This document shows, one piece after another, positions 22,695 through 36,032 of a stretch of DNA of 64,000 nucleotides (position 1 is its first letter; each line of letters starts with the position of its first letter). The notes beneath the pieces are model-generated. The model was not told the origin of the DNA. It ran no database searches and saw only the letters and a program-made list of their open reading frames with translations. Location of the stretch: contig KL647298.1 in NCBI GenBank assembly GCA_000727475.1, positions 62,001-126,000 on the forward strand. Reading direction: 5' to 3'. The DNA is from Sarcocystis neurona (Eukaryota; Apicomplexa; Conoidasida; Eucoccidiorida; Sarcocystidae). The translations under genes and the position numbers were made by a program.

Positions 22695-25600
22695 CTAGCT
22701 GAGAATGGAAATATCCACACACCAGCAGGACCGAGAGTGTGTCACGTACGCCTGCCCACACTATATGTGTAGAGAGTACGTGCATGTCTGCATGTGTGCG
22801 ACAGCTACGTACACGGAGTATACAGGGATACAGATCCATGTGTATCTCTTCAAATAGCGCCAAACAGAAACACAAACCGAGTCAAACAGGCAGACCCTTA
22901 GTCAGGGGGCAAGAAAGGAAAAACTAGTCAAAGCCGCGAATAGTTAGATAGAGACAGAGGAAGAAGACACGTACGGAGAGGTAGGTGGCAATAGACACAG
23001 GAGCATAAAAAATACTATAGGTGTACAGGTATGGAAAACAAGCATACACACTAGTGAATAGCAATGGAAGTTGAATAAATAGGCACAGGGCTTCGGTAAT
23101 AGGTAGAAGGATACAGACCATTGAAAGACCCGTATAAGTGTCTTCACATCCATTCACATTTCGAAACGACGTATAGAACAGTAACTGGGTGCTACTACAG
23201 ACAGAGCAGATACGAAAATTAGTGCAGATTATTACTTGCTTCTCAATGGACATTTGAAAGACAGAGTGAGACGTACGCCGGCTTATGTCTGCACAAGAAG
23301 GGGAGGATATCTTCTATCCTTTCTCCCCCGGAAGAAAGTCACCTCTGCGTTTCTAACCACACAGGGTGCAGGCTGGTATGTTGTATTTTTTTCACAGAAG
23401 ATAGCGGCACCATCACGCTACGCAAGCGAAATACACATGCAAAAATAAAAAACTCTTCCCGCGGTGTCGCATACGTACTGCGAGTGTCCGTTACGCAGGA
23501 CATATGCATATATATATACGTATATATACAGTGCTAAGTCGTCACTTATATACATATGTACGTGCACATATCTCGGGCAGTGCAGGTCGTCTAGCAGCTG
23601 AGATAATTGCGTATGTTCGTCCGCACGTACACATACATCGGTCTCTATTGAGAAAGAGATGGAGACAGATGAAAGCGGAACTGTAGGCAGGCTGGTGTCG
23701 AAATGTGGCTGCTCACCGTTTCTGTTGTCCACAGCTCGAGATTATCTTGAAGCAGCTGTATCATAGCGAGCCTACAACCCAGTCAAGTTCGACCCGCATA
23801 GAAGTGAACACATGCTGCCAGTGGTGGTGGGCATGCAATGCAGCAGCACAGGGATACCGCTTTACCGCCGTACGTCTACGTCTCTCTCTTGCGACGTATG
23901 TGAAGATTCATCGGAGATCGCGCACGCACGATATAGACGAGGACTACGTAAGCTGACGCGACGATGACTACTCGTTCCTACAGTAACGTAAACTCACATA
24001 CGGCGGAGTGTATGATACGTTGTTGTATATCTGCACGCTTAAGTACGTATATTGAGAAATATATACATGAAGAAGGAGACACGTATACACTGAGACAAAC
24101 GGTGACGCACAGTTGGTACAGAAAAAGGCTGTCGACGGTAACTTAAGTCTGCCGGGAGTAAAAAGTATATAGTTGAAAAACGCTGAATTCTAGAAGTATG
24201 GAGGAATGATATTCTCTAGGAATAACGTGTAGACATCTATCTGCTGATGCGGAGGAAACGCCGACAATGCACGGGCTAGCGTAGTATAATCCTATGGAGA
24301 AGAATGAAGCCCTATAGAAGAAAACTGTAGATTAACGTAATGGCTCACTGTAGAATGTAAATAGGAATCCTGCATAATCTAGAACGGCGAGATTGTGTCA
24401 TCAAATATATTTACCGAACAGCGCAGAAGCGGCACAAGGCTTGTCACTCTTGTGCAGTTCAATTGCCTACAACAACGACATGCAGTGCTTTCTATCACAC
24501 GTGAACACAGAGCGGTAAAAGGTTGTACACGTATGAACATACATACGCCTATACGCACGTGTATGCGGAAATGTGAATAGCAGGTGAGGAACAGTTGGTC
24601 CACGTTCGAAAGAAACAATGGCGTCTGTGTGTACCCGCGCGGGCCAGGCAGGACGGGATGGAATTATACAGGTAAATGTGGACGTCTTTACACGTGTACA
24701 TTCGTACATAAATAAGTTACATACGAGTGTATATATATACATATATATGTAAAGATACGCTTTCACGTGTGTCTATTTGTTCACACACCACACATTTCCT
24801 GTTCGTCACTACCGAATAAAAGACGACTGTTACATATTCGTCATGTAGATGCGCAACTGCAAAAGCAGGACAGCGTCCGCAGGAGTCACCGAGGTGGTTG
24901 TGGCAGAGGCTCCCAATAATATGGTAACTAGCAATACTACATGTGCTCCTATGCTTGTCTCACGAAGCGCCACACGCAAGGCACCCGGTGTCGCGGCAAC
25001 AACGGAGAGGCAGGCTCTCAGAGCAAATCAATCGACACGTGCATCTATCTACAGGGAAGCAATTCTTCGTATACACGGGTAGGTTCACCACGTAGGCGGA
25101 CGTCTGTCTGCGAAGAAGATGAAAGGTTAGGAAGAGAGAGAGAAAGGGTTAGACGTAAAGGACAACTGGCATGTGGCGGGTCACAGATGCTCGTAGTTAA
25201 ACATGTATCAGTCGCCATTCACGCGAAGAAAGCCCAGCAGCGCGCTACGGTGTTGAAACGTTTTTCTAAGTTAAAAAGTTCCCCCGGTTCATCTTGGCCG
25301 CTACGCCATAAACGCGGAAAAGCACCCTTGCTTTATGCTCACGTGTCTTTTGCTTGTTCTTCATCCATGGTGTGAAGTGTAGCGGTGCCACCCTCAATGG
25401 CACGCCTCGCTAAGTCGCAGGCCTTCTCTGAACCACAGATCGAACAGAACACAAAATTTTAGGGCAGCGTCCGGGCGCAACTTGTTTTTCCCACGCTCTC
25501 AACAGGTCCCACTTACACATAAACAAGCACACGCCCCTCTGTGGAGACAAAGTGTAAGTAAAAATGTATGCGTCTCTGTTTTTTGTGTATGTTTCCACTG

Positions 25601-28600
25601 ATATATGCACGCGTGGGCATACGGGCATGTGCAGGTAACTGGTACACTTGAGCGGACCTACGTTTGTACGGACATATATGTTCGTCTATGTAGATACGTA
25701 GTTGTACCTCCTTGAGCACGTCTCGTATTTGTGTGGAGGTCATTAGCGGCAGGTGGATCAAAGCGAAGAGCCAGCTTAAATTGTGCGCATCAAGTGCCGA
25801 AATTGTCAACGCTGCCGCCGCTTCCGACTGAAGAACCTTTCTGGTGTTCATCACACTCTTTTCGTAGTAGTAATCACAGATCGCGCATCGCATAAATACC
25901 GAGAACATTCGGACACACAACCGTTCATATGCCTAGGTCTACTCGTATAAATACGTTAACATACAAGCGTTCATGGGTCTCTATTGAGGACGAGCTCCGT
26001 TTCACGTGTAAAAGTTCACTGCTTTCTATGATGAAAAGCATACACCCCGCTGCTTGCATATGTATGTGCGCGTAGATACACATATACACGAATGAGGAAG
26101 TCTTTTCATTTTCTACGCGACACAGACCGCATGCGCCATCCACTTACTCCAGGTTCTCTCAAGAAGAGTGAATACCCCCGACCTACCGGGTTCAATCAAC
26201 GCCTCGTAGTAGAAAACAGAGAAATTCAGAGCGATCGCCAGCCGAACAGGATGGCATTCCGGTAGCTCTGCTTCCGCGATGGCGAGAGCCTGCATAAATA
26301 ATACACGCAAATATTAGTATTCAGTTACATACTTGGACTTTAGACATGGACAAGGCTCTTACACGTACTTCGTATACGTATATACATATACATGCGTATA
26401 TATTGCACGGAACTACACACGCGTGTATGCAAGTATACAGATGTATATATATATGTTTATTTATGGGTGTCGGTTTTTCACTGGTGTTGTTTCACGTTCC
26501 GAATTTTCTGTACTGCGTCAACTATAATGTAGACCTGTAGAAAGAGGCCTCTAATAAGCGCTGCTCCAGGCATATCGAATCCCTCTGTTGGTACGTCCAC
26601 ATACTGAAGGTGCGCAGACACCTCCTTCGGCACTACGTGGGCGTTCCACAAACTCTTCAGTCGCCTACTTCTGCTGGGGGTAATTTGCACAAACCCCGCC
26701 CTCATGCAGTGACGAAGAGAAAAGCTTTCGAAGTTGCTGCTGTTGTGCCTGTCTCCGTTGACCAAGCAGTCGTGTTGCCCGCGTGTACTCCGTGGTCGGT
26801 GATATACACGTAGAATAGGGACACGATTTCTTCCGGTTTACTCGATGAAGAAACGTCGACACCTATGAATAACTGCACTTGTAAAGTTCTGGGAAAAAGT
26901 GTACGTGACCCTGTGTGAAAGGGTTATCATACTAACATAAACGGTGAGGCCAAGGGCTGGACTGCCCGGCGCAGTTACGACCAAGTGACTTACTTCTCCG
27001 TACGCCCGGTGTGCAGTTTCCACAATCGTCTTCAACTTTTCATCCTGTATCCAGAATTGCAAAGGACCATTCAATTTGAAATGCAGATATCGAAAACTCT
27101 ACACACTTCCCCATCGAAATTTTAAGGAGCGACCGCACGGAAACGAGCACGAATGTATGTGTATACCTATATGTGTGTATGGGTTTGCGGTATCGTCCTT
27201 CCCTGGCTGTATCCACCTGTTTGCCGGTATTTGTCGCTGCACCGAATCAGGTGAAACAGCAGTGTATTTCAAACCTTATCCGTTAAGGATGGTGCTGAGA
27301 TCGAACACTGGTGTAAGGCTTCGAATGAGACACTACCAGCAAGAGCGGTGTGAGTTGCATCCATTCTCTAGAAAGAAAAATTATTGACATTGCGTCCGTA
27401 CGACCCTCGGAGCGCTTCTACCGGTTGCTGCAGGCAGACTCCATCCTGCCAGGGCGACTCTTAGATGAATGCAAATATGTATCAGGTTAGCTTACGCAGC
27501 CGTTTACGGAGAACTGCGGACGGTGTCTGCTTTCACCGAAGTCTACAGACTCCTAAAACTCTGCACTAAGTGTTGATTCAAACGCCCTCGCGTAGAATGT
27601 GGGGGAACACGTTCTCAGGAGAGAGAGGAGAAAACATCAGGTGCTGCAAGCTGGGCTGTTAAGGCGTGTTATCAGTCACACTGAATCAATAGGGTGTCAC
27701 GAAGGTGTACTGCAGTGCGATTCTTCAGTTTCCATATTTGCAGTGCCAAGATAGGTGCTCACCAGTCTACGAACAGAAACGAGAACGCTACACGAATTGA
27801 AACTCCGACGTGCATGAGGTCAGAATTTTATAAAGAGAGGAAGGGAACGTGGAGACTTTCGGTTTAAAGGAAGAGTAAACTTGCTTCTCTTTCCAACAGT
27901 GTGCTGCTGTGTCTCCTTGCGGAAGGACAACTGCTATGGGTAGACCAGGACGTGTCACCTTGTCCGCAGTATGGATTGTTCATATATATATATATATGCC
28001 ACATAGAAGACGCAATTGCATTTTCTGTGGGTAAATCTGCACATACGTGCAGTCCTCCGCAATTAAACTCTTATTATCCCTTTTCCTTTTTCGGTTCTGC
28101 ACAAGATACACTTGCTATTTTCTGCGCGCCTCCACGTCTGCACATCATTTCCTCGATAGCGCTAATTACCCCTTGTCCGTAAATGTCTTAGGTGTCTCAC
28201 GACGTGTGTGTACCCTCTGTCCTCTTCCAGCAAACGAGATATTTTAACAAATGTTCGAACATGTCTTCACTTGTGCACTGTTCTTGATATGGACAGGGTG
28301 TGACTTTTGCCGAATTCATCCCTCTACATGAGCTTTAGGATATTGACAATGTACACAGAAAGATGTCTCTTGACCTAGCCTTGCTGTGGTATCACAATCG
28401 GCACAAAAGCGCTTAATGGGTAAATGTACCAGTACATATATATATGTATATATACATTCACGTATTCGGTAGGCTAAAGCCTTTGGCATTCTAACATCCT
28501 CTGGCTTGTATACAAACACACTTCTTTCAATGTTATCTTCCGCTGCCTCTCTTACAAACTTACGGATGTGTACGAAGACGTGCGTCGTTGTCTCGTTTTT

Positions 28601-31600
28601 CCTCTTCAGAGCGCAATTTTCACACAGACGTACTCCACCCTTTTCCCTCCCCCCACTGTCCGGAGCTTCCATCACTCGGCCTCTCCAATACCAAAAAGTT
28701 AAGCTACTCTGATGTGAGAATCTTTTGATGCTTTTCAAGGTGGAGCTTCTACACTCTGTCCCCTTCCATGTTATGCCGCCCACATGGATGCAGCGGGCGG
28801 GAAGCTAGACACAACCCCATACCACCACGCCTCGCAGCGTCCAGCTGCTACTCTTTGCTCTCTTCCATATTATTAGGAGTCTCTGCACAGCTGTCAGCTG
28901 CCCTACACTCGAAGAGTGCTGCTATTACCTGCGCCACTTCCGACATGTACCGGCAGTAATCTGCCTTCATCTTCAAATAACAAGCCTTGCATTCATTACT
29001 TTTTGTGCTCTTCAGCAAATCTGAAAGCGCCACGCAGTAGATCACCGTTCACCAAGAAAGCACACCTACCAACACATGTACACGCGTACATGTGCGTCTG
29101 CATTAAACCATTTACGCAGAGTTTTGCACGGTCCCCTCTCCGCCAATACCGCAGTGTATACGTGCCCATCCGTTTCTCTGCATGTGGTGACGCGCGTTTG
29201 TGTGTACCTCCGCACGTTAGCACATGAATAAAACAGGGAAAGGGACGGTGTTGTGAAAACTGTTGCGGTCACTCCAACAAGAAAGAGACGAAGTTGCGGA
29301 ATTCGTTACAGTCGCTCTACTTTTCAGGCATGCAACAAGCAGAGAGAACAACAGCGCAGTAGCCTACAACATGTGTAGCGGCAGATTGTCGCCCTTTGCA
29401 TCCCCGTGCATGACGCCTGCAGCTCCCAGCTCAGTTATGTTTAGCCGTTTCAGTAGTCACTTCTGCCACCATTCTCCCCTTCACAAGCTAAAGATGCAGA
29501 AAGGGACGGACACGAAAGATTCGTGTGAACAAATTTATCAAGGTGCGTATGTAGTTCATCACTTCTCAGATGTGAAGCAACTACGATCTGTACGCTGCAA
29601 GACAACCTACAGCACATCAATCAGAATACAACTTTGTCTAGATAAAGCGTGCCTTTCGCAGACGCAAGAGTGCAGATATTCGAACACAACAGGATAGTAT
29701 CGACACCGCTGCAACTCAGTATCCAGGGCGACCTCGAGCTGAGTAGACGGTAATGTCGTTCTCTGATGGATTAATAACACGCCCTGCGGCTCCAGTACGA
29801 AGGCGTGGGCTTTTCAAAGAAGTGTCTGCACGTGTGCACTCTTCTCGATAGAGACACGGTGCCCTTGTGGAACAATATGAGAGTCATATCGTGAACATTC
29901 GATTTGTTTCCTCACGCTGGTCTATAAGTTGTATGACCTCGTTACAGCGCGCGTCCAGTTGTAGTTCCAGTCGCCGACGGTAATCGGTGAGCAGATCCTG
30001 CTCAACAACCCGACAAAAGGAAAGTCCCAGGCCTAAAAGCACATTACTTTATTCTGTCCCTTATGCTGGCATGTCGCTATATTTACGCCGAAAATATCCC
30101 TCAACAGAGCACATCTGATGGGGGATCATGATATCGGAGTACACGTGTGAGAAAAGCGTGCAGGTGTGGGTGGAAATTTTTAGTACCTCAGCTTATTTGC
30201 ACATACGTATACATATATGTTCTTAAGTCTGCAGCTGGGTTCGCTCGCATACACACGCCTCCTGTACACAGATCAGACCCAAGTCCCCATCAACAAGTCA
30301 ACAGGGTAATGGGCAATCTTGGCATAGAAGGAAAAGTTTCACACAAGAGGGACGTTCAAAATTATACGTCGCCACATGTTTCACTAGTCAACGTGACCTT
30401 TAGGACAAGTGAAGAGGTGTGAACTCATACGCTTTGACAGAATCATAAATGCGGCGCCCTGGCGACGGACTTGCTCTATGGGCCTAATGCTCAGTTCAAC
30501 TTTTAGCATTTCCTTAGTGTACCAGCAGGGGAACCCAGACTTGTGACGCCAAGGCAAAGCGGGATCGCAGCGTGCACTTCTTGCGGTGAGAAGAGCAACG
30601 ACAGCTTATGCAGGCAAAGTGTGCCAACACGCGAAGAAGCATGCCGTACAGAAGTCCACCAAAGTGCACCTGTGCAGACACTATCAACAAATATATGACT
30701 ACGTGTCCACCTGTTTCAATTGTGGAGTGCACGCTGCAAGAACACTCTATGTTCCGTTGCTTGAGAGGCTTAATACTCAGAATTCTAGAGGAATTGTAAG
30801 GCGTTCGCGTTCCACAAAGAATCGACTCTTTCCCTCATTATACAAGGCACAATCCATTGCAGGTTTTTACAGTCACAGTCAACCACCAGGTTACGTCACC
30901 ATTTTCTCGTTGTACATCCATGCACCGTGCACTGCCGTAACACCACTGGAAATGTGGCTGCATCGTCATAAATGTCGGTTCTTTCTCTACTTCACGCTTC
31001 TCTGAAGAGTTTTGTCTGCAGACCCACCAGGCGCAGAGTGTTGGATTCCAGTTCCCGCTGTTCGATGATTGCGAGAGCTCGCCAGCTCACCCGGAACCCG
31101 CCGACGATGTTTTTGTAGCCGACTGAAAGCAGAGAATCCAAGCATTCTTCGCAGAATGGATTGAAGTAGAACGTTCACGCATTTATACGCATCCATTTGA
31201 GGAGAGATGGGTATATCTGTGTAAGTATGTACACATGTAGTTGGATTTCAGGAAGAATCTGGTCCACAAGGAACGCGCTGACTGTCGTCTCACTAATCAG
31301 CAAAAAGAACAGACGAACCGGCACACACCTTTATATCCCTGCGCGTCTGTGTGTGGCGCTGGAGCGAATATGTATTCGAAACTGAGTTATGTCTCTCGCA
31401 AATATAGTATTTCACTCAGTAGGCCGCAAACTGGAAAAATGCGAAGGCAAACACCCACAGACAAGCTGAATGTACGCAGGTAGGAGTAATCCCAGGTTGT
31501 GATGGCGTAAACTTTACGACTTTATCGGACGTGACATTTATTTGCAACAAGCATTCGAACATGGGGGTCACGCTTTTCTGAAACACATCGACACGAGAAG

Positions 31601-34370
31601 CAATTCACCGGAGAGCCGACAGCAAGCGGAAGCACGATTTGGGCGGAGGATATCTCAGGGGTAGTTGGCAGCCAGTCTTTCTGTTTCATGCATGTCACAT
31701 GCATACATACCCTGTAGACGTGGTTCTGGTAGAGTCTCGCTCTCGGCAGATAGAGTCTGGAGCAAGTCAGAGAAGGCGTGCGTTCCAAACAGGGCGCTGT
31801 GAATTGAGATCGAGTCTGAAGGTATGCTGACGTGAAAGCTTTCCACAAACAACTTTCTCACTAGGCTACACTACAAGTGGAGAGACGCCGGTGCGTGAGT
31901 ACGAGTACTATATGATTTTTTGCCCTGAAAAATGTAAGCTTTGGAATGGTAGCATAGACGGAAGGGAGGAGGAAGACATTAGGAAGAGCCACTTCCTCTA
32001 AGCGGCTACACGGCTAGGTGTTGTGCAACTCATCCACTGAATGTTTTCCTAAACTCTTTTTTGAAAAATTAGGCGTTGCTCTGTTCTTCGATGCTGCGTC
32101 ATACGTAAAAGAAAGGCGCTGTTAATATTTACCCGATCCAGTTAGTGGCTCATCAGTGACACGTATACTTCACAAAGTGTCTTCAAACGTTGCACGGTGA
32201 CACACTGTGGATGTACAGTTCTAACTTAAGTCAGTTTTTGCATGGTGCATTCGTCCAGAACATCCGTCTACGAGTGCAATACCATGAACATACCCTCTGT
32301 ACCTTCCGTGTGTCCGCACGTGCGTTGTTGTTCGCTTTCATTCCACGAGGTAAATACTTGGCGTCTATCGAGACATTTTTGACTGTAGAGGATGCATTCC
32401 CCTGCATTGCACCGTGTCGTCTTACTACAGCAGTACTAAGAAGTCCGCTGCTTTCGACTCCTCTTTGTTGCCCTTCAGCCAACTTCGTATAAACCCGCTT
32501 GTACATATGAGACAATACGAACATGATTTGATAAGCTGTGTGCTACATAAGTGAACGCGTCGACGGTAGGGGTAGCTGACGTTTCCCCTTTTTTTCTGTT
32601 TTACAGTGAACACCGCTTACACGCATGCGTGTACATCTCTGTCTAAGCGGGAGTTAGGACACGAAACGTCAATGCCACAAGAGCTACACCATACGCACGT
32701 GCGGCCTCTGTAACCTGCAGCGGTGGATTTGATTGATGAAACAATCGCTGCCTGCTCCTGCTGCAAGCAGCGCGCACGTCGTGTATACGCCGCCTACTAA
32801 ATATACTCAGCGTATACGGAGAAGCACAAGTACTGCTACAATCGTGCGTAGATCTTAACGATAACTTAGTAATTGGAGAATAGCTGTGTTCGGCTTTCAC
32901 AAGCACACGTAGATTCTTACACGGGAAACGCGGGACTCAGCCTGTAGCAACTAGTGACGCAGTGGTGTAGTTAGTCATACTGAGCGTGCCACCATCAATG
33001 CTACTAATCCCACTGTCGACCCGTAAGCGATGCTGGTCACCTCTTGCCTATAAAACGTTGATGAACTTGGCGGATGCATTACCTGACAACAGATTTCTCT
33101 CTTCGTCAGTGAGCTCCTCGCCGAGCTCGATGATCTTCTTTATAAAGGATATCTACTAGCAGTCGAACGAATGACATAAATGGTAACACAAAAATTTGAA
33201 TTTCTGTCAACGCAGAGACACTTTCTGTTTAGACATAGACTTCCCTGTAAACACGCACGTTATGCATACACGTAAGCACATGTACATCTAGTGGCGTGCG
33301 TACTTGTCCGAGACACCATGTGCATGAGTCTCTCTGCACCCTCTTCCGTTTGTATCCTCCTACACAGCACACGCGAGGTCATGCATCTGACAGCACCAGC
33401 GGTCAGTGTGCGCTGCAAGTGAAGCACACATAGTCACATAGGCGCACCCGTGCAGCTAAACTCCTAAAACGATACTCGACTGCATCAATAAGTATGTTGA
33501 CATTCGAATACACATACGTGTGTAAGCATGTGCGCCTCGTGAAACTAAATCGCAGAATGGCATTTCCGGTTCGGAAAATTTGGAACATATCGGGCTGGCG
33601 GAGACTCCTGCTGGACTCTGACAATTAGAGTGTGGGAAATATATGTAGAGATGAAGACATGTACAAGCACTTGCATAAAGAGGGGGAAACTAGAGAGATA
33701 GGGGAGGATTAAAGAAGAGCGGAGGCAAAATAGAGACAACGCCTGAGGTCCTAAAACGGCGTATATTCTTTTCAACAAGAATTCGCTCGAAAAGGCTTGA
33801 AATTTTGAGTCTCCCTCCGTGGCACGTTGCCTTGTGATGCGGTAGTCGCACTCCTACGAGTATTGTCCAGTATTCGACGTCACCGGGGAGATCCATGGAA
33901 GGATTATCGTGTAACGCACCTTACACGACATGCGCATAAGCGGAGGCTCAAAACTAGTGTCTCTGTTTACGTGTGCGTAAGTCTGTGGTAAGCTGACGTC
34001 CGCGTAGACAGAAGGCTGTATTTACATATGTGTGTAGATATATACCTGTTTATCAAACGAAGTCTTGTGTTCTACCCAAGTAACGGACAGGTGAGCATTA
34101 TGACAACTGGCTGCACAGAAGAAAGCCCGACGCCGTCGCAATTTCTTAAAGGTATACTGCAGCATTTCTCAAGTGGCTCGTTCTACGACCATATTTACTC
34201 TTCTGTAGGTGAACACGCGTCTACGTGTACACCTCTTCACTCACATCCTTGAAATCTACTGACCTCTTTTGCAATAACCACGTGAGATTTAACATGTTGT
34301 TTACCAGGTCCTCATAGCGCTCCGTTTCTTCGGCCAGCCTGGCCATGTAAAGGTTGTCTTCCCGAGACAT
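22695..34370 (-). CDS. 14-3-3 family phosphoserine/phosphothreonine-binding adaptor
   Basis: Eleven exons, minus strand: 34370-34305, 33152-33083, 31122-31028, 30000-29916, 29020-28929, 27044-26994, 26289-26183, 25016-24964, 23887-23866, 23771-23717, 22751-22695. All use GT...AG introns, all phases agree, and the product is 250 residues, normal for the family. Seen: start [20 protein letters not shown] (helix A), [16 protein letters not shown] (14-3-3 signature 1), [25 protein letters not shown] and [13 protein letters not shown] (signature 2). The phosphate-binding Lys and Arg of the YKN...R segment, the Arg-Tyr pair of CRYMSE and the Leu-Asn of ALNF are kept. Known: dimeric cytosolic adaptors that bind phosphorylated client proteins. 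Odd: one exon is only 22 bases; the helix before signature 2 ([14 protein letters not shown]) is divergent; introns reach about 1.9 kb. The ATG follows CAAG, and upstream in-frame sequence looks non-coding. The last two or three exon choices are least certain. Confidence 0.85.
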
Positions 34371-36032
34371 CTTGAAACCTCCTTCTTGCAGCAGGTTTGC
34401 GTTTAAAGTTAAGAAAGACGTCGAGGAAAGTGACGCGTTACTGTCAAGCTTCTCTACGGACTCAGCCTCTGGACGACACGTCCCTGTTTCAAAAATACAT
34501 TCAGAAGCACGAATTGCTCATCCCGCATTATGAACGAGGTCTATAAAATCGGGGTCTCGGACAAACAATTTGCGATCTCCACAAAAGTTCCGCACGAAGC
34601 CTTATGTGTTCGTTTGGGTGTTGTGTCATTTGGTGTCTTGGTGGCAGATCGAAAGAGCATTCGGAAAGTTCAACGATTGTCCTTGGAAAGATTCACCTTT
34701 GTGTGGTCAAGTGTTCCCGGTTCTCCAAAGAGGATCTCAGAGGACGTTTTCCGTTACAATTGTGAATGAAAAGCTGAGGAGAATCAACGCTTTTTTTCGT
34801 GAAAAACTGTTGAAGTGCCTCGACTGTCCGACTTAGGTCAAATGGTCTGCTCAAAAAGAAAGCGCCAGTTCCCGCGTGTCTGTCTTTTTAGGAGAACACA
34901 GCAGACTGCTTGGTCATCTACATGCAGCAGAACTGGATACATGAAGCCGTCCCAACAGTTCCCAGTGTGTAGCAGCGCACTAGTTTGTTAGGAAAAATGA
35001 ACTGTAGTGGTGTGCTATTCTGCAGTCACGCCTAGAATGGCGTAGAATTTACAGCTTTGATTCACATAGTTCTACATATGTAGCCACGCATGTATAACCC
35101 TTATGTACAGAAGGCGCGGAGTGATACGTAACTCACTGCAATCTAGCTGTTGTGATGCGCTGTCAACTCATTCACGGAAGCTGAACCCGAGAAATCATAC
35201 ATCAGACCACGTATACACATTTGTCTCCACGCGTGTTCTATATTCAACCGTAGTGCGTGGCGTGCATGTACGACCGTTAAAGGGAAACGACGATTACAAA
35301 GATACCCGCACGTATACATGTAGACGTACGAGTGCAGAAATGCACATGCGTTTTTCCTCCCTCCATTCACAAGTGTATATATATGTATATATATAAACAC
35401 ATGGATGTCTGCTTATATTCATATATTTTACCTAGTGTATGTGCACGTTACAGGTATACGGTGCCTAATCTGTCGGTGTTCAGCACTAGTGACACAAGGA
35501 TCAAACGCATGTGTACGTCTGATTCCGTGTGTACTATATGCTTGATTGCATATACAAAGATATATATACCTATATTTACGTCCCCTCCTATTGTAGTACA
35601 CGTAATGCAACAGAAGCCAGGCACCTCTTTTCTAAACACCACCATCAAAGTGCTGTTTTTTGCCGACGTGGTGCAGCATTTTCTTTCCAGTCGAAGACAC
35701 CGTAAATTAAAGTCACAAAAATTCTACCTTTCATTCAAACGGGAGCGCTTTTTCCAACGTAGAGAACTGAGAATGAGCCAACCACCCGCTTAGCTACACG
35801 AAACACTAGAACGACACTTCTACCCCAGCCGGTGTGTTTTCAAAATGGTTGGGTGCCGGTTTTTGCCGACGTATATGAAGTGCATTTTAACATGCGTGCG
35901 CCTTCGTGTAGTTATACATATAGTCTGGAGATGCGTATATGTGAGCAATACATGGATTTGATATGCAAACTAAGAGATGCACGTAATTATATACATGTAG
36001 ACAAAGATATGAACCCCTCTCAGTATACTTAC

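Noticed and set aside
24412..24468. Short segment [17 protein letters not shown] with splice-like ends
   Set aside because: Including it makes the helix before signature 2 about 12 residues too long; skipping it gives normal length with good phases.
25410..25827. Candidate 3' exons of the 14-3-3 gene (segment ending DVLKE and a following frame to a TAG at 25410)
   Set aside because: Length fitted the family, but the residues did not; exons at 25016-24964, 23887-23866 and 23771-23717 restore RAC... and the [13 protein letters not shown] signature with matching phases.
26549..26690. Open segment ([13 protein letters not shown]...) inside the 14-3-3 span
   Set aside because: Exons on either side join directly in phase 0 and align without a gap, leaving no room for it.
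29263..29697. 144-codon plus-strand frame
   Set aside because: Lies within an intron of the 14-3-3 gene on the other strand, with no supporting exons.
31711..31861. Possible helix A/B exon of a second 14-3-3 domain
   Set aside because: The true exons at 34370-34305 and 33152-33083 join in phase to the 31122 exon; this segment is intronic and its resemblance was chance.
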